Source: Streptomyces sp. G44
GTDB lineage: Bacteria > Actinomycetota > Actinomycetes > Streptomycetales > Streptomycetaceae
Direction of reading: 5' to 3'
NCBI RefSeq assembly: GCF_016905445.1
Contig: NZ_JAFEXF010000029.1
Coordinates: forward strand, 1 to 51,102
Length of the DNA stretch: 51,102 bases
A model generated the notes under the pieces. It was not told the origin of the DNA and made no database searches. It saw nothing but the letters and a program-made list of their open reading frames with translations. Made by a program: the position numbers and the translations under genes. Below, one piece after another: positions 50,992 through 51,102 of this stretch (within the stretch, counting starts at the first letter, position 1; every line of letters starts with the position of its first letter).

Positions 50992-51102
50992 CTCCGCCGC
51001 CACCCCCCGCTGCCGGCTGAACTCCACAAACGTCCCCGGCGTCGACATCACCGTCACACCACCGGCCAACGCCAACGAGCACTCACCATTACGCAACGCC
51101 TG
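50992..51102 (-). pseudogene. Polyketide synthase ketosynthase fragment at window edge
   Basis: Thirty-seven residues of a modular KS domain: [20 protein letters not shown] and F-V-E-F-S-R-Q-R-G. Normal KS domains continue A-x-D-G-R-C-K-A-F. Here the frame instead enters a run of Gly codons (ten C on the plus strand at about 50985-50994) and then Pnkp sequence. It is either a recombination scar or an assembly join; the window ends within it. Confidence 0.8.

Overview
The window reads as streptomycete chromosomal DNA. It has very high G+C, GTG and TTG starts, tightly packed genes with GGAGG-type ribosome sites, and typical families (Tat-exported sugar-binding lipoproteins, a GH92 mannosidase, a PaaX regulator, a GerW-like protein). 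From memory, aconitase next to an HTH-MurA fusion, with an ngcEFG-like transporter nearby, resembles the S. coelicolor SCO5998-SCO6007 neighbourhood. I see no tRNA, rRNA, CRISPR array or insertion sequence.

Layout: (1) 1-6605: the end of a small secreted-type protein gene, decayed tandem repeats, a membrane Ser/Thr kinase, a CHAT (caspase-like) protease and a small partner. (2) 6662-13497: two carbohydrate ABC importers (lipoprotein plus two permeases each). The upstream set is NgcEFG-like, and both carry matching 16-bp GntR/DasR-like sites. (3) 13498-15171: a long 21-bp-periodic, G+C-rich degenerate repeat array. (4) RNase J, then a divergent GH92 mannosidase gene with a perfect LacI-type palindrome. 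(5) 21174-24375: acetyltransferase, MFS exporter with divergent ArsR repressor, a broken MFS fragment and a VOC protein. (6) Aconitase and a divergent HTH-MurA fusion whose promoters share the box ATCTC-N6-GAGAT.

(7) 29442-38866 is the most interesting part. It encodes a Crp/Fnr regulator, a class III nucleotide-cyclase-like protein, two paralogous P-loop (STAND-like) ATPases, an 80-residue peptide, a possible SPFH-like protein, a sigma-like protein, a small HTH protein and a nucleoside-deoxyribosyltransferase/TIR-like protein. Four of them (cyclase, both ATPases, small peptide) share one short motif, A-P-H-G-N-V-N-T-G-x-V-H-G-G-Q. It lies in terminal or linker regions, as expected of amyloid-like signalling motifs that connect NLR-like receptors to partners. 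A GTGA-N6-TCAC palindrome of the Crp type precedes the second operon. I infer a two-operon signalling or defence system joining cyclic-nucleotide control to motif-templated assembly.

(8) 39138-40340: GerW-like protein and a lipoprotein. (9) 40545-48316: an apparent aminobenzoyl-CoA (anthranilate) catabolic cluster with acyl-CoA dehydrogenase, RidA, CoA ligase, PaaX regulator, fused monooxygenase/reductase and enoyl-CoA hydratase. (10) 48532-51102: RsbW-like ATPase, arginine deiminase, and the 3' part of a Pnkp gene that runs abruptly into a polyketide synthase KS fragment, probably an assembly chimera.
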